Positions 1 to 10,389 of a stretch of 64,000 bases of DNA are shown piece by piece. Location of the stretch: positions 124,001 to 188,000 of the forward strand of contig CANMSL010000006.1 in assembly GCA_947500505.1 (NCBI GenBank), given 5' to 3'. Every line of letters begins with the position of its first letter. Positions within the stretch are counted from its first letter, which is position 1. The notes under the pieces were generated by a model. It was not told the origin of the DNA and ran no database searches. It worked only from the letters and a program-made list of their open reading frames with translations. A program made the position numbers and the translations under genes. This DNA comes from an uncultured Aquimarina sp. GTDB taxonomy: Bacteria; Bacteroidota; Bacteroidia; Flavobacteriales; Flavobacteriaceae.

Positions 1-2
1 AT

Positions 3-68
3 ATTGAAGGATACATAAAATTAAGAAAAATAAATGTTAAGAGAATTTTTCTAAATCTCAACGAATAA
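3..68 (+). other. Possible 3' tail of a gene entering from the left edge
   Basis: A frame open from the window edge reads about 21 codons (ending LNLNE) to a TAA. It could be the end of an upstream gene or a chance open stretch. No domain can be recognised. From here to the GH130 gene (69-392) the DNA is AT-rich and I see no gene, hairpin or RNA in it. Confidence 0.2.
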
Positions 69-392
69 GAGTACGCTAATGCCGAGCTCGTAAAATCGTA
101 TATAATTTGTAAAATCATTGGTTTGAATTATTTAGTTAAGACTGACTCTATAGTAATTGTAAAGCCTAAAAACTATAGACTATTTTATTTTTTAACAATT
201 AGATTAAATAATAAGCACCAAATTATTACTTATGTTATCATATCGTTAATGTTATTTTATCATTTAATGATATTATTTATAAAATAAAATAACTGATTAA
301 ATCGCTTTGCTATTCGAAAAAAGATTAGTGAATATCCTTGTTGTTTTGTAAATACTTATAAATAAAAGGTTTAAAAAAAATTCTGCACCCTA

Positions 393-1592
393 TTATCCGT
401 CATAAAAATCCTTATTTTTATTAATAAGATTTGTTATATTCTGAACAGATTTATGGGTTGACAACCCATCTTTAGGAGTATTAATGCAGTAATCCACTAA
501 ACGATTTATTGATGATACAGCTACGTGCATTCTAGTATCAGAAGACGCATAATATATAAATACAGTACCATCTTCATCAGCTATCCAGCCATTAACAAAA
601 AGTACATTACCAACATCTCCATAAATCTCACTATCATTTGGTGCCATAAAGTATCCTCCCGGCTTATAAATGACTTTTGTGATATCGTTCAGATCCGTTA
701 TGAACATATACAATACATATCGCAACCCGGCTGCCGTATTTCTTACACCATGTGCTATGTGTAACCATCCTTTTTCAGTTCTTATAGGAGATGGCCCTTG
801 TCCATTTTTCAGTTCATAAATAGTATGATATTCTTTTTCATAAATTATTTCTTCATTTTCAATGACTGGATTTGACATATCATCGACTAGTCCCATGCCA
901 ATCCCACCACCGTTACCTACAGTTATGAATCCGTCTTGTGGTCTAGTATACAAAGCGTATTTTCCATTAACGAATTCGGGATGTAACGTAACATTTCGCT
1001 GTTGTTTTGATGGGGTTTTCAAATTAGGTAATCGCTCCCAATGGATTAAATCCTTAGAACGAATAAATGCCGCGTTTGCAATAGCTGAAACTGTATCATC
1101 AGGGAGAGATGCAGGATCCTTCTTCTCTGTACAAAATATACCATATATCCATCCATCTTCGTGTTTAACCAATCTCATATCATAGGCATTGATATCAGGA
1201 ATATTTAACTGAGGGATTACTAATGGTTCCGGCCAGAAGTTAAAATTATCTATACCGTTATCACTTTCAACAAAAGCAAAATAAGATTTTCGATCATACC
1301 CCTCTACTCTCACAGCAAGCACATATTTCCCATTCCATTTGATAGCTCCAGCATTAAAAGTAGCATTGACCCCAATTCTCTCCAAGCCATAAGGATTCGT
1401 TTCGATATTTAGGTCATACCGCCAATTTACTGGCACATGATCAGCTGTTAAAATAGGGTTTTTATATCTTGTGAAAACTCCATTATTTCTTTCGACAGGG
1501 TAGTTTGGCCTTCTTATTAATTCATCATGATATTTTATTAAAGCTTCATAATTATTAATCCTCTTTGCCTCATTACGAATCCTCTTTGTCAT
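393..1592 (-). CDS. GH130 4-O-beta-D-mannosyl-D-glucose phosphorylase
   Basis: Predicted cytoplasmic phosphorylase that splits mannosyl-beta-1,4-glucose with phosphate into mannose 1-phosphate and glucose, a late step of beta-mannan/glucomannan use. The N-terminal third carries hallmarks of the GH130 mannosylglucose phosphorylase subgroup: LTADHVPVNWRYDLN, then ERIGVNATFNAGAI and ARVEGYDRKS. The Asp in YDMRLVKHEDG fits the proposed acid residue. Length 399 aa is about normal for the subgroup, and there is no signal peptide, as expected for an intracellular enzyme. The gene diverges from an AraC regulator 252 nt away, which may control it. No mannanase or epimerase partner lies in the window, so its supplier may lie to the left. 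I am fairly sure of the family and less sure of the exact disaccharide. Confidence 0.85.
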   Translation of the reverse strand: MTKRIRNEAKRINNYEALIKYHDELIRRPNYPVERNNGVFTRYKNPILTADHVPVNWRYDLNIETNPYGLERIGVNATFNAGAIKWNGKYVLAVRVEGYDRKSYFAFVESDNGIDNFNFWPEPLVIPQLNIPDINAYDMRLVKHEDGWIYGIFCTEKKDPASLPDDTVSAIANAAFIRSKDLIHWERLPNLKTPSKQQRNVTLHPEFVNGKYALYTRPQDGFITVGNGGGIGMGLVDDMSNPVIENEEIIYEKEYHTIYELKNGQGPSPIRTEKGWLHIAHGVRNTAAGLRYVLYMFITDLNDITKVIYKPGGYFMAPNDSEIYGDVGNVLFVNGWIADEDGTVFIYYASSDTRMHVAVSSINRLVDYCINTPKDGLSTHKSVQNITNLINKNKDFYDG

Positions 1593-1844
1593 GTTTATAT
1601 TTTTTATACGTTCACCTAATCTTTTTTTTACAAAAGCCTACAAACCTCTTGTACTTTTTGATCATTTTATTTACATATTCATAAATTTAGCATTGTTTTT
1701 TTGCCAATTCATTTAAAAACTATATATATTTATGTAGTTCAATTAATCATATTTAATAATGTTAAAAGTATTTTTTTTATCACTATGGCATTGACAATAT
1801 TTTATCAAATACTTGTATCATAACTTCAATTTAAAGGACATAAA

Positions 1845-2723
1845 ATGGATATTTTAAAAAAGGTACATAGAGAAATTACACCTCTTTCAAACGAAGATTC
1901 TTTTTTAGTTTTCGATCGAGTAAAGAATGAATTTGATTTCCCTGTGCACTTTCACCCCGAGTTTGAACTTAATTTTATCAATAACTGTAAAGGAGTAAGA
2001 CGGATTGTTGGTGATAGCATGGAAGAGATTGAGGATATCGAACTGGTATTGGTAGGGCCAAACCTCTATCATGGATGGGAGACCTATAAGTGTACAACCA
2101 AAAACATCCACGAAGTAACTATACAGTTTCAGGAAAATCTTTTTAATGAAGCATTTCTTTCAAGGAGCATTATGAAACCGATAAAAGATATGTTTAATCG
2201 ATCTATTCATGGTATTTTATTTTCAAAAAAGACTACCAAAGAAATCTCTTCAAGAATTTTACAGGTGTCTAAACTAGATGGAATTGATTACTTCTTAGAG
2301 CTCATGTCTATTTTGTACGACTTGGCAAATTCTAGAAACCAGCGCTTATTATCCACCAATACATTTCGTAAAGAAAATTATGAACATAGTGATAATATTA
2401 AAAAAGTATATGATTTTATACAGGAAAATCACTCTTCTAAAATCACTTTAGCAGAAATGGCGGAATTGGTTAATATGAGCGGAGTTTCCTTTAATAGATT
2501 TATCAAAAGACATACAGGTAAAACGTTTGTTGAATACCTAAATGATGTGAGAGTAGGCTATGCAGCAAGATGGTTAATTGAAAAGGATCTTAGTGTATCT
2601 GAAATTGCGTTTGTATGCGGTTTTAATAGTATTGCTAATTTCAACAGAGTTTTCAAAAAATGTAAAAACAGAACCCCCTCCCAATATAGAGAAGATTTTA
2701 TTGGTATTAAAAGAGTTCTGTAA
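1845..2723 (+). CDS. AraC-family transcriptional regulator with cupin-like sensor domain
   Basis: Predicted sugar-responsive DNA-binding activator. Residues about 20-110 look like the AraC N-terminal cupin (HFHPEFELNFI, followed by VLVGPNLYHGW). Residues about 190-285 form the double helix-turn-helix: KITLAEMAELVNMSGVSFNR, then VSEIAFVCGFNSIANFNRVF and a closing TPSQYRED. Length 292 aa is typical. It diverges from the GH130 gene and is followed 62 nt later by a sulfatase on the same strand, so it may control either side or the whole 0.4-13.8 kb glycan block. The ligand cannot be read from sequence. Confidence 0.88.
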   Translation: MDILKKVHREITPLSNEDSFLVFDRVKNEFDFPVHFHPEFELNFINNCKGVRRIVGDSMEEIEDIELVLVGPNLYHGWETYKCTTKNIHEVTIQFQENLFNEAFLSRSIMKPIKDMFNRSIHGILFSKKTTKEISSRILQVSKLDGIDYFLELMSILYDLANSRNQRLLSTNTFRKENYEHSDNIKKVYDFIQENHSSKITLAEMAELVNMSGVSFNRFIKRHTGKTFVEYLNDVRVGYAARWLIEKDLSVSEIAFVCGFNSIANFNRVFKKCKNRTPSQYREDFIGIKRVL

Positions 2724-2785
2724 TTTACTCTTTTAATAACCGTCAGTCCTAATCCAACTTAAAAGTTATTTTAATTCTTAGTCTA

Positions 2786-4567
2786 ATGAAACCCGGCTTT
2801 TACAAATATTTTATAGGACTATCATCCATACTCATTTCGTTGAGCTGCAACCAGACAAATGAGTCAGTCACCAAGATATCTCCCAACGTGATTTTGATAG
2901 TTGCGGATGACCAGGGTTGGGGGGACATTAGTTATAACGGCAACAAAAATCTGAAAACACCCAATATTGATAAAATAGCAAAAAACGGTGTCATTTTTGA
3001 TTCGTTTTATGTTAGTCCGGTTTGCTCTCCTACAAGGGCAGAAATACTTACAGGAAGATATGCTCCAAGATCTGGTGTCTTTGACACATCTGCCGGTGGC
3101 GAAAGAATGGATCTTGACGAAACCACCTTAGCAGATATTTTTAAAAAGGCTGATTATAAAACTGCTGCTTTCGGAAAATGGCATAACGGCACACAATACC
3201 CATATCACCCTATTGGTAGAGGGTTTGATGAATTCTACGGGTTCTGCTCTGGACATTGGGGGAATTATTTTGATCCGATTCTGGAACATAACGGGAAATT
3301 AACACAAGGAACCGGCTATCTTACAGATGATATAACTAATAAGGCAATTCAATTTATTAATCAGAATAAGGATGATCCTTTCTTCTTATATCTTCCCTTC
3401 AACACTCCGCATAGTCCAATGCAAGTACCAGATTCCTGGTGGAATAAATATGATGATACACCACTAACCCAACCATCCCATAATGCAGATAAAGAAAATG
3501 TAATGTTTACGAAGGCAGCACTGGCGATGTGCGAAAATATTGATTGGAATGTGGGTAGAGTACTAAAAACCTTAAAAGAACTGAGTCTGGAAGAAAATAC
3601 AATTATAATTTACATGTCTGACAATGGCCCTAACGGATGGCGCTGGAATGCCAATATGAAAGGTATAAAGGGTTCTACCGATGAGGGTGGAGTTAGGTCA
3701 CCGTTTTTTTTACAATGGAAAGGAACAATTAGTCCGGGCAGAAGAGTTGAAAAAATTTCAGCCGCTATCGATATATTACCTACTCTTATCGACTTAACAG
3801 GTATTAAACATAATGAAACTAAAAAAATTGATGGCAGAAGCCTTCTTCCTTTAATTTTTGACAATGATCTCCCCTGGTCGGACAGACACCTTTATAGCTA
3901 CTGGGCAAATCGGTTAAGTGTACGTAATCAACGTTTCCGATTAGATGCAGAAAACCAACTTTACGATATGGAAAATGATATTGGACAAATGACTAATCTG
4001 GCCTCAAAATTTCCTGAAATACATCAGGAACTACTAAAAGCAAAGACTTATTGGTATGATAACATTCTTTCTGAGCTCCCCGCCAAAGATACCCGACCCT
4101 TTCTCATAGGACATCCAGATTTTTTACACACGCAGATACCTGCAGGAGAAGGAATTCCTTTTGGTAACATTAAACGTTCTAATCAATACCCGAACTGTTC
4201 ATTTTTTACAAATTGGAAATCGGTGGACGATGAAATCAAATGGGATATAGAGGTAGTAGCAAGTGGCGTTTTTGAAGTTACGCTCTATTACACCTGCAGT
4301 CTTAACAACGTAGGAAGTACTATAGAATTAAATTTTGGAAAGGAAAAACTAGAGAGCAAAATTAATCAGCCTCACGATCCTCCACTAATTGGAATGGAAA
4401 ATGACAGAGTCCCTCGTAAAGAATCTTATATTAAATATTTTAAACCATTAATTCTAGGAAATATTTTCTTACATAAAGGAAAAGACTCTTTAACTTTAAG
4501 AGCTGTTAGTATTCCTTCAGAGCAAGTTATGGATCTCAGCCTCATCACCTTTTCAAGAATCAGATAA
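2786..4567 (+). CDS. Sulfatase (S1 family, formylglycine type), probable lipoprotein
   Basis: Predicted to remove sulfate esters from a glycan outside the cytoplasm. The N-terminus is hydrophobic and ends ISLSC near residue 21, a loose lipobox. The sulfatase core starts at NVILIVADDQGWGD (metal-binding Asp pair). The maturation motif is VCSPTR, with Cys about residue 80 to become formylglycine, and FGKWH and SDNGP follow. The core ends near residue 450; the last 130 residues form an extra beta-rich domain that I cannot name. Length 593 aa is above the usual 450-500 because of it. The following gene, 145 nt away, is a PhyH-type dioxygenase. The substrate is unknown; the surrounding genes act on neutral glucans, so the sulfated target is unclear. 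Confidence 0.85.
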   Translation: MKPGFYKYFIGLSSILISLSCNQTNESVTKISPNVILIVADDQGWGDISYNGNKNLKTPNIDKIAKNGVIFDSFYVSPVCSPTRAEILTGRYAPRSGVFDTSAGGERMDLDETTLADIFKKADYKTAAFGKWHNGTQYPYHPIGRGFDEFYGFCSGHWGNYFDPILEHNGKLTQGTGYLTDDITNKAIQFINQNKDDPFFLYLPFNTPHSPMQVPDSWWNKYDDTPLTQPSHNADKENVMFTKAALAMCENIDWNVGRVLKTLKELSLEENTIIIYMSDNGPNGWRWNANMKGIKGSTDEGGVRSPFFLQWKGTISPGRRVEKISAAIDILPTLIDLTGIKHNETKKIDGRSLLPLIFDNDLPWSDRHLYSYWANRLSVRNQRFRLDAENQLYDMENDIGQMTNLASKFPEIHQELLKAKTYWYDNILSELPAKDTRPFLIGHPDFLHTQIPAGEGIPFGNIKRSNQYPNCSFFTNWKSVDDEIKWDIEVVASGVFEVTLYYTCSLNNVGSTIELNFGKEKLESKINQPHDPPLIGMENDRVPRKESYIKYFKPLILGNIFLHKGKDSLTLRAVSIPSEQVMDLSLITFSRIR

Positions 4568-4712
4568 ATTCATATTCCTAATGTGAACAATGTGTTTATC
4601 TTAAATTATCATTCTCAGGTATTATTATTTCAATTTAAAGAAATTATTTTTTCAGAAATGAAATATACACGAATTTTAAAACGCAGGAATGCTTTTAATT
4701 TGAAATTACGAG

Positions 4713-5462
4713 ATGAGAAATCAAAAATATACAGAGTTATCTGACGAACAACTACGTTTTTATCGTGAAAAGGGCTACTTATTACCAGATATCCAGCTTT
4801 TTGACACAGCTCATTTCCAAGAATTAAAATCAATTTTTGAAGAGCACTTATCCAACAAGGGAACAAAGAAATCTGATGAATTAGACACACCACATTTTAA
4901 AGATGATCGTCTTTTTAAATTTTTGTTGCATTCTAATACTTTAAATATCGTTGAATCAATTTTAGGGCCTAACATAGGCTTATTCAGCAGTCACTTTATT
5001 TCTAAAGAACCTTTGACAGGAAGAAGAACACCCTGGCACGAGGATAGCGCTTATTGGAATGGAAAATTTGACAGATTAGATAAAATTGTAACCATTTGGC
5101 TGGCTATAGACGATGCTTTTTATGAAAATGGATGTATGGGTGTCATTCCAGGAACACATCATAACGGTTTTTCAGAATACGCAGCTATAGCAAATGATGA
5201 TGCCGCAACATTCGAAACAGAAATACAAGGTATTAATGAAAAAGATGCGGTTTGGTTCGAGTTAGATGCAGGAACCTTTTCTCTACACGATGCACGAATA
5301 ATTCACGGAGCTAATGCTAACACCAGTATTCAAAGACGATGTGGATATACAATGAGGTATTTTGCTCTGGACATGAAATTTAATGAAACTGCTGCACCTG
5401 AACATAAGATATACCATTGCAGGGGTGAAAATATAGCTAACAATTCATTAATCTATTTATAA
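4713..5462 (+). CDS. Phytanoyl-CoA dioxygenase (PhyH) family Fe(II)/2-oxoglutarate oxygenase
   Basis: Predicted soluble iron and 2-oxoglutarate-dependent oxygenase that hydroxylates a small molecule. The HxD iron motif is seen as WHEDSAYW, a central GCMGVIPGTHH follows, and the distal His and 2-oxoglutarate Arg fit IIHGANANTS followed by R-containing YTMRYF. Length 249 aa is normal for the family. The start at MRNQKY is followed directly by the usual N-terminal helix (LSDEQLRFYREKGYLL). No signal peptide. It lies between a sulfatase and a GH5 cellulase on the same strand. PhyH proteins near polysaccharide loci are seen in marine Bacteroidota, but their substrates are seldom known, and I do not assign one. 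Confidence 0.8.
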   Translation: MRNQKYTELSDEQLRFYREKGYLLPDIQLFDTAHFQELKSIFEEHLSNKGTKKSDELDTPHFKDDRLFKFLLHSNTLNIVESILGPNIGLFSSHFISKEPLTGRRTPWHEDSAYWNGKFDRLDKIVTIWLAIDDAFYENGCMGVIPGTHHNGFSEYAAIANDDAATFETEIQGINEKDAVWFELDAGTFSLHDARIIHGANANTSIQRRCGYTMRYFALDMKFNETAAPEHKIYHCRGENIANNSLIYL

Positions 5463-5599
5463 ATAAAAGTTAAGTTTTCTTCTCAAACCACTTGAAATGT
5501 GATGGTTTTATTAGAATAATACTCGGTAATATCTTACTCGTATTATGTTTTATAGGAGTTGACCTATATCCTTAACCTATACATTTAAAATCAATTATT

Positions 5600-6622
5600 A
5601 TGAAAAACCTAAAAATCTATCTGCTATTTACAGTTGTTTTTCTTAGTCAAATCACTCAATCACAAACCATTGTTGAAAAATATGGACAATTAAGAGTTGA
5701 AGGGAGTAAAATCAAGGATGAATGTGGAAGAAATGTTCAACTAAAAGGGATGAGCTATTTCTGGCATCAATGGGAGGGCTTCGAATACTGGAATGCAGAT
5801 ATTGTTAAATGGTTACGTGATGACTGGAAAATTCAAATTGTAAGAGCATCAATGGGTGTAGGGGCGCCGGGGTGTGAATATCTTGCTGATCCGGAAAATT
5901 CGGTAGAACAGGTTAAAAAAGTGATCAAAGGAGCTATTAAACACGGTTTATATGTAATCATAGATTTTCACGCTCACAAAAATTACAAAGCCGAAGCTAA
6001 AATATTTTTTAAGGAAATGGCTTCTGAGTTTGGTAACTATCCAAATATAATTTATGAGATATGGAACGAACCTATTGGTGATGATAACAACCCCAACCCT
6101 AAGTGGGAAGAAATTAAAGAATATAGTAAAGAGATAATCGCAGAGATTCGTTCATTCGATCCGAACAATATCATCGTAGTGGGTACTCCATTCTATTCAC
6201 AGCGGGTAGACATAGTGGCAGACGACAGATTACTAACAGATGCCACAGGTAGCGCGGTAAAAAACATAGTTTATACATTACATTTCTACGCAGCCAGTCA
6301 TTTCGAAACTTTAAGAGAAAAAGGTGAATATGCTATTAGCAAAGGACTTCCGATTTTTGTCACAGAATGTGCCAGAGTTGAATCCTCTGCAAATGGAACA
6401 CCCAATCCGGTATCTTGGGATGCATGGGAACGGTGGATGGATGATAATGAAATTAGCTATTGTCAATGGTCACTTAGTACAAAACACGAAACTTCAGCTA
6501 CATTGCAGCCTGGAGCAAGTATAAAAGGTAATTGGGACTACGATAAGGATCTTAGAAGCGAAGGGAAATGGGCAAGGGATAATTTCAGAAAAGACATTAA
6601 ATCTGTCTCTCCTTGTAACTAA
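5600..6622 (+). CDS. GH5 endoglucanase (cellulase), secreted
   Basis: Predicted to cut beta-1,4-glucan chains internally. A signal peptide ends near TQSQ (residue 21). The catalytic domain begins YGQLRVEGSKIKDECGRNVQLKGMS, the typical opening of subfamily GH5_2-like cellulases. The general acid/base sits in IIYEIWNEPIG (Glu about 157) and the nucleophile in IFVTECAR (Glu about 256). At 340 aa it is essentially a catalytic domain alone, with no T9SS tail, linker or binding module. It could be periplasmic or exported another way. It precedes the GH9 enzyme by about 330 nt, and the two make a natural cellulose/beta-glucan pair. Confidence 0.88.
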   Translation: MKNLKIYLLFTVVFLSQITQSQTIVEKYGQLRVEGSKIKDECGRNVQLKGMSYFWHQWEGFEYWNADIVKWLRDDWKIQIVRASMGVGAPGCEYLADPENSVEQVKKVIKGAIKHGLYVIIDFHAHKNYKAEAKIFFKEMASEFGNYPNIIYEIWNEPIGDDNNPNPKWEEIKEYSKEIIAEIRSFDPNNIIVVGTPFYSQRVDIVADDRLLTDATGSAVKNIVYTLHFYAASHFETLREKGEYAISKGLPIFVTECARVESSANGTPNPVSWDAWERWMDDNEISYCQWSLSTKHETSATLQPGASIKGNWDYDKDLRSEGKWARDNFRKDIKSVSPCN

Positions 6623-6950
6623 TGGTGAGCTAATAGTTTAATATGGTCTTATTTTCACTAATTGCAAGAGTTAATCATACGCGCAATTTGATAATAGTGC
6701 TTCTTATTCGGTTATCACTAGTAGTTATATCGTCATTAATTTAACAAAAAACAAAAATATCAAAACAAAAATAAGTTAAAATCATACGATTTCATCATTA
6801 ACAAATACTATTCTTTCAAATTGAATATTTCATTTTTTTTCGTCATTTATTATACTGAATTTTAATCCTCAATAATGAGACCTTGAATCATTTCAAAAAT
6901 GATTATTCTTCAATTTACAATAGACTTTTAACCAAAAACAAACCAAAATC
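6623..6950. other. Intergenic region between GH5 and GH9 genes
   Basis: 328 nt of AT-rich DNA with no convincing ORF or strong hairpin on either strand. It presumably holds the promoter for the GH9 gene, but I cannot point to a secure -33/-7 element. Confidence 0.6.
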
Positions 6951-9900
6951 ATGAAAAAAAACTCAACCCAACTACTTTTGTTTTCATTGTGCTTTTTTCT
7001 AAGCAACAATATATTTTATGCTCAAAATAATTTTAACTATAGTGAAGCATTAAACAAATCGATCGAATTTTATGATGCTCAGATTTGCGGACCTCAACCG
7101 AGTTGGAGTAGAGCAACCTGGAGAAACGATTGTCATATGAACGATGGTAGTGATATCGGAAAAAACTTAACAGGTGGTTGGCACGATGCGGGTGACCATA
7201 CCAAATTTAATTATGTTTCTGCACAAGCTACCAGAGTGTTAGCTTGGTCCTATTTACAATACAAAAATTCTTTTGATGGAACCGGAAGTACTACTTCATT
7301 ATTAAATCATCTTAGATTATCAGGAGATTTTATGATTAAATTACACCCTTCGCCTAATGTATTCTATGCACAAATAGGTCGTGCTAAAACGGGTAGTAAT
7401 CCAGAGCACAACGAGTGGGTTGCTCCGAGCCAGCAATCTGCACGCATAGATAGAAGCGTTACCACAATCAATACATCTAATCCGGGAACACATATGGCTT
7501 GTAGTAATGCTGCAGCATTTGCCAGTTTAAGTATGGTATTTAAGGATGTCGACCCAACCTACAGCGCTACACTTCTTCAGCATGCCAAAGACTTATTTGC
7601 TTTTGGAGATAGAAATAGAGGTGACCACTATAACTTATTAGGTTCTCCGGAACCCTATCCTATGAATAGTTTTGATGATGATTTATTCATTGGAGCTGTT
7701 TGGTTATATAAAGCTACGAACGACAATTCTTATTTAACAAAAGCAGAAACTGAGTACGAAAAGGTAAGGAATTCAAGTGGTTGGATGATGCATTATAGGG
7801 ATCATGCCTTCGAAGGTTTTCTGTTAATGTCCCAAATAAGAGGAGAAGATAAATATTATATGTCTACAGAACAATGGTTAGATGGTGAAATTGATGGAGC
7901 TCCTACTACCAATGCAGGTATGTATTATAGAAGTGATTTTCTTTCGGCTTCTTTAGCAACATCTATGGGATTCGCAGCATATTTTTATGCAGAATTAAGA
8001 GGTTCAGGTTTTTCTAAATATAATAAGTATCGCACATTTGCATTTCGACAAATTAATTATGTATTAGGGGACAATCCTCGAGGTAGCTCTTACGTAGTAG
8101 GTTTTGGAAACAATCCTCCGACGATAACACATCATAGAGCAGCGAGTGGTGTGCCACAGGCCAGTACAGAAGATGACCGTCATGAGTTGACAGGAGCTTT
8201 AGTAGGAGGCCCTAATAGCGATGATTCTTATACTGCGGTGCGATCAAGCGTTAAAACTACAGAACCTGCAATTAGTAATCAGGCATTTTTTGTAGGTATG
8301 GCCGCCATGTTGGTAAAAGAAACCGGTGTACCAGATACTACAGAGGGATCTGTAGAAATTGAAAATAATTTTAGTGTATTTAATGATGCAGGAGCAAATG
8401 GCTCAGTAGGCAGAGATACTTTCAATGCCGGAGCAAGTGCTGGAGCATTTGTCCGTTTATTCGATACGAATGATGAGTTATCGACTACCTTTACTGTGAG
8501 TGAGGCCGGAGACTATAGGTTAGAGGTAAGACTTAGAGTAGGTGAGCAAAGTGGAACTACCTCTAATTTAGCTGATAAGTATGAAATAAGGATAGATGGG
8601 ACTGTGAGGAATTTTAACTTGGTTAACAATTCAATTTCAGAATTAGATGGAGATACCTACTGGGGTGAGCTTAGAAGAACCCAGAATTTATCTGCTGGCA
8701 CACATACAGTTAGAATCAAAGCGACTGCCAATTGGCTGAAAGCAGATCGATTAAATTTTGAGAAAGTATCATCTTCTTTTACTGATCAAATATCATCCGT
8801 TTCGAATCCGGATTCGGTAACTCCTGGAAGTACAGCAACAGTAACGGTAAATTATGAGGCTGCTCAAGAACGTGATGTTGTTGTGATCTTTCAAAAAGAT
8901 TCCCCAGATTTTGATACTTATGGAGAAGGAAGAGTGAGAGTAAGTGCAGGAAGCGGAACAGTAGAAGTAGATGTTCCTATCAGTGCAAGTACACCAGTCG
9001 CAAATGATGCATATCAATTTCAGACTATCGTAACTACAGTTGGTGGTAATTATGATAGTCGAAAAGCCAGTCTTGCTAAAACTAATATTGACTGTATTTC
9101 TTCTGGAGGAGGTTCTGAAATCGTAACTATTCGAGCTCGTATGATCAATGGTACTTCAGATCAGTTACAACTTAGAGTCAACAACACAACAGTACATACC
9201 TGGACAATTAACAACGGTAACTTTACCAACTATACTTTCGATATAGAAAGTGGAGGTAATATAAAACTGTACTTTCCAGACAATGGAACTGATCTGGAAG
9301 TAGACTGGTTAAGAATAGGAAATACCACTTATCAAGCAGAGGCTCAAGAGGACAACACTAGTGTTTATCAAGGTCAATGTGGAGGTAGTTTTAGTCAGGT
9401 TATGCACTGTAGAGGACATATTGATTTTGGAACTATTAATGTAGGAACTTTACAATCTGGAAATATTGTAGTAAGAGCTAAAGGAGATTGTGGAGAAGAA
9501 AGCATGCAGTTAAGAGTGGATGATACAACTGTCCTAACGAGAACGGTTACTACGACCTATACAAACTATACCTATTCTGGATATTCTTCAGGTACAGTAT
9601 CTGTTCATTTTGTTAACGATGGTAGTACGAACACTTGTACCGACAAGAACCTTTATATAGATTATATTGATGTCTGCGGAACAAGAATACAAAGTGAAAG
9701 TGGGGCTGTTACACAAAACTCTACCTATACAAATGGAGACAAACAAATTCTGTTTACAAATGGAGATAATAACTACGGAAACCCTGGATGTAGTTCAGCA
9801 AGGTCTGCAGCATTAGTCGAAGAGCCAATAAAATATGATCTGACAAATATAGTTCTGTATCCAAATCCTGTAAGTAATGGAACCGTTACCATTAAAGGAT

Positions 9901-10079
9901 ACCCAAAAGGTAATGTAAAGATATATGATATTAATGGACGACAATTAATGGAAAGAACTGATCTCTCAGATAGTGAGGTATTAGATATTAGTGTCTTACA
10001 ATCGGGTCTGTATTTAGTAAAATTATCAAACCATAAAAATAGTGATGCTACGACATCTCTGCGATTAATTGTAGAGTAG
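6951..10079 (+). CDS. GH9 endoglucanase with carbohydrate-binding modules and T9SS sorting domain
   Basis: Large secreted processive or endo-acting cellulase candidate. A signal peptide (ending FYAQ, about residue 25) is followed by the GH9 domain (about 28-455). GGWHDAGDHTKFNY carries the catalytic base Asp, YVLGDNPRGSSYVVG...THHR is the GH9 signature, and the acid Glu fits TTEPAISNQAFF. Residues about 465-610 are a beta-sandwich resembling CBM6-type modules. About 615-725 is a second sandwich. About 728-960 holds two consecutive repeats resembling Ca-dependent xylan-binding modules (QLRVNN/QLRVDD, FTNYTF/YTNYTY). The T9SS type A tail starts at LYPNPVSNGTVTI (about 970) and ends LYLVKLS. Length 1042 aa is typical of multimodular versions. 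It ends at a strong terminator hairpin. Confidence 0.9.
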   Translation: MKKNSTQLLLFSLCFFLSNNIFYAQNNFNYSEALNKSIEFYDAQICGPQPSWSRATWRNDCHMNDGSDIGKNLTGGWHDAGDHTKFNYVSAQATRVLAWSYLQYKNSFDGTGSTTSLLNHLRLSGDFMIKLHPSPNVFYAQIGRAKTGSNPEHNEWVAPSQQSARIDRSVTTINTSNPGTHMACSNAAAFASLSMVFKDVDPTYSATLLQHAKDLFAFGDRNRGDHYNLLGSPEPYPMNSFDDDLFIGAVWLYKATNDNSYLTKAETEYEKVRNSSGWMMHYRDHAFEGFLLMSQIRGEDKYYMSTEQWLDGEIDGAPTTNAGMYYRSDFLSASLATSMGFAAYFYAELRGSGFSKYNKYRTFAFRQINYVLGDNPRGSSYVVGFGNNPPTITHHRAASGVPQASTEDDRHELTGALVGGPNSDDSYTAVRSSVKTTEPAISNQAFFVGMAAMLVKETGVPDTTEGSVEIENNFSVFNDAGANGSVGRDTFNAGASAGAFVRLFDTNDELSTTFTVSEAGDYRLEVRLRVGEQSGTTSNLADKYEIRIDGTVRNFNLVNNSISELDGDTYWGELRRTQNLSAGTHTVRIKATANWLKADRLNFEKVSSSFTDQISSVSNPDSVTPGSTATVTVNYEAAQERDVVVIFQKDSPDFDTYGEGRVRVSAGSGTVEVDVPISASTPVANDAYQFQTIVTTVGGNYDSRKASLAKTNIDCISSGGGSEIVTIRARMINGTSDQLQLRVNNTTVHTWTINNGNFTNYTFDIESGGNIKLYFPDNGTDLEVDWLRIGNTTYQAEAQEDNTSVYQGQCGGSFSQVMHCRGHIDFGTINVGTLQSGNIVVRAKGDCGEESMQLRVDDTTVLTRTVTTTYTNYTYSGYSSGTVSVHFVNDGSTNTCTDKNLYIDYIDVCGTRIQSESGAVTQNSTYTNGDKQILFTNGDNNYGNPGCSSARSAALVEEPIKYDLTNIVLYPNPVSNGTVTIKGYPKGNVKIYDINGRQLMERTDLSDSEVLDISVLQSGLYLVKLSNHKNSDATTSLRLIVE

Positions 10080-10104
10080 TAGTTCATAATTTAATTAAAT
10101 AATC

Positions 10105-10148
10105 AAGAAACAACGGTAGAAATAATGTTATTTCTACCGTTGTTTCTT
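10105..10148 (+). terminator. Long perfect hairpin downstream of the GH9 gene
   Basis: A perfect 21-bp stem with a 2-nt loop (left arm 10105-10125, right arm 10128-10148; core CAACGGTAGAAA) starts 25 nt after the GH9 stop codon. Its position fits a transcription terminator or mRNA 3'-end stabiliser, though no long T-run follows. The rest of the 310-nt gap to the next gene (to 10389) shows no gene. Confidence 0.7.
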
Positions 10149-10389
10149 AAAATGCTCAATGCCATTAAAGCATATACGCTAATCTTTTCAGATTTAATTG
10201 ACATTTCTACGAACTTAACATTTAAGCTAAGATTGCCCATTTTCTGATCATTTGAAGGCTGTTTTTTGAGTTGCATAACAAGCAGCAAGGAAAAATTATA
10301 TGTCGGAAAAATATAAATTGTTAGCAAACTATAGAAATTTACGTCAGTTCACTATAACAATTTTAAAACAATAATGATCACCTGATTTT

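Noticed and set aside
525-1185. Plus-strand ORFs inside the GH130 gene
   Set aside because: Shadows of the minus-strand coding sequence with no protein-like features.
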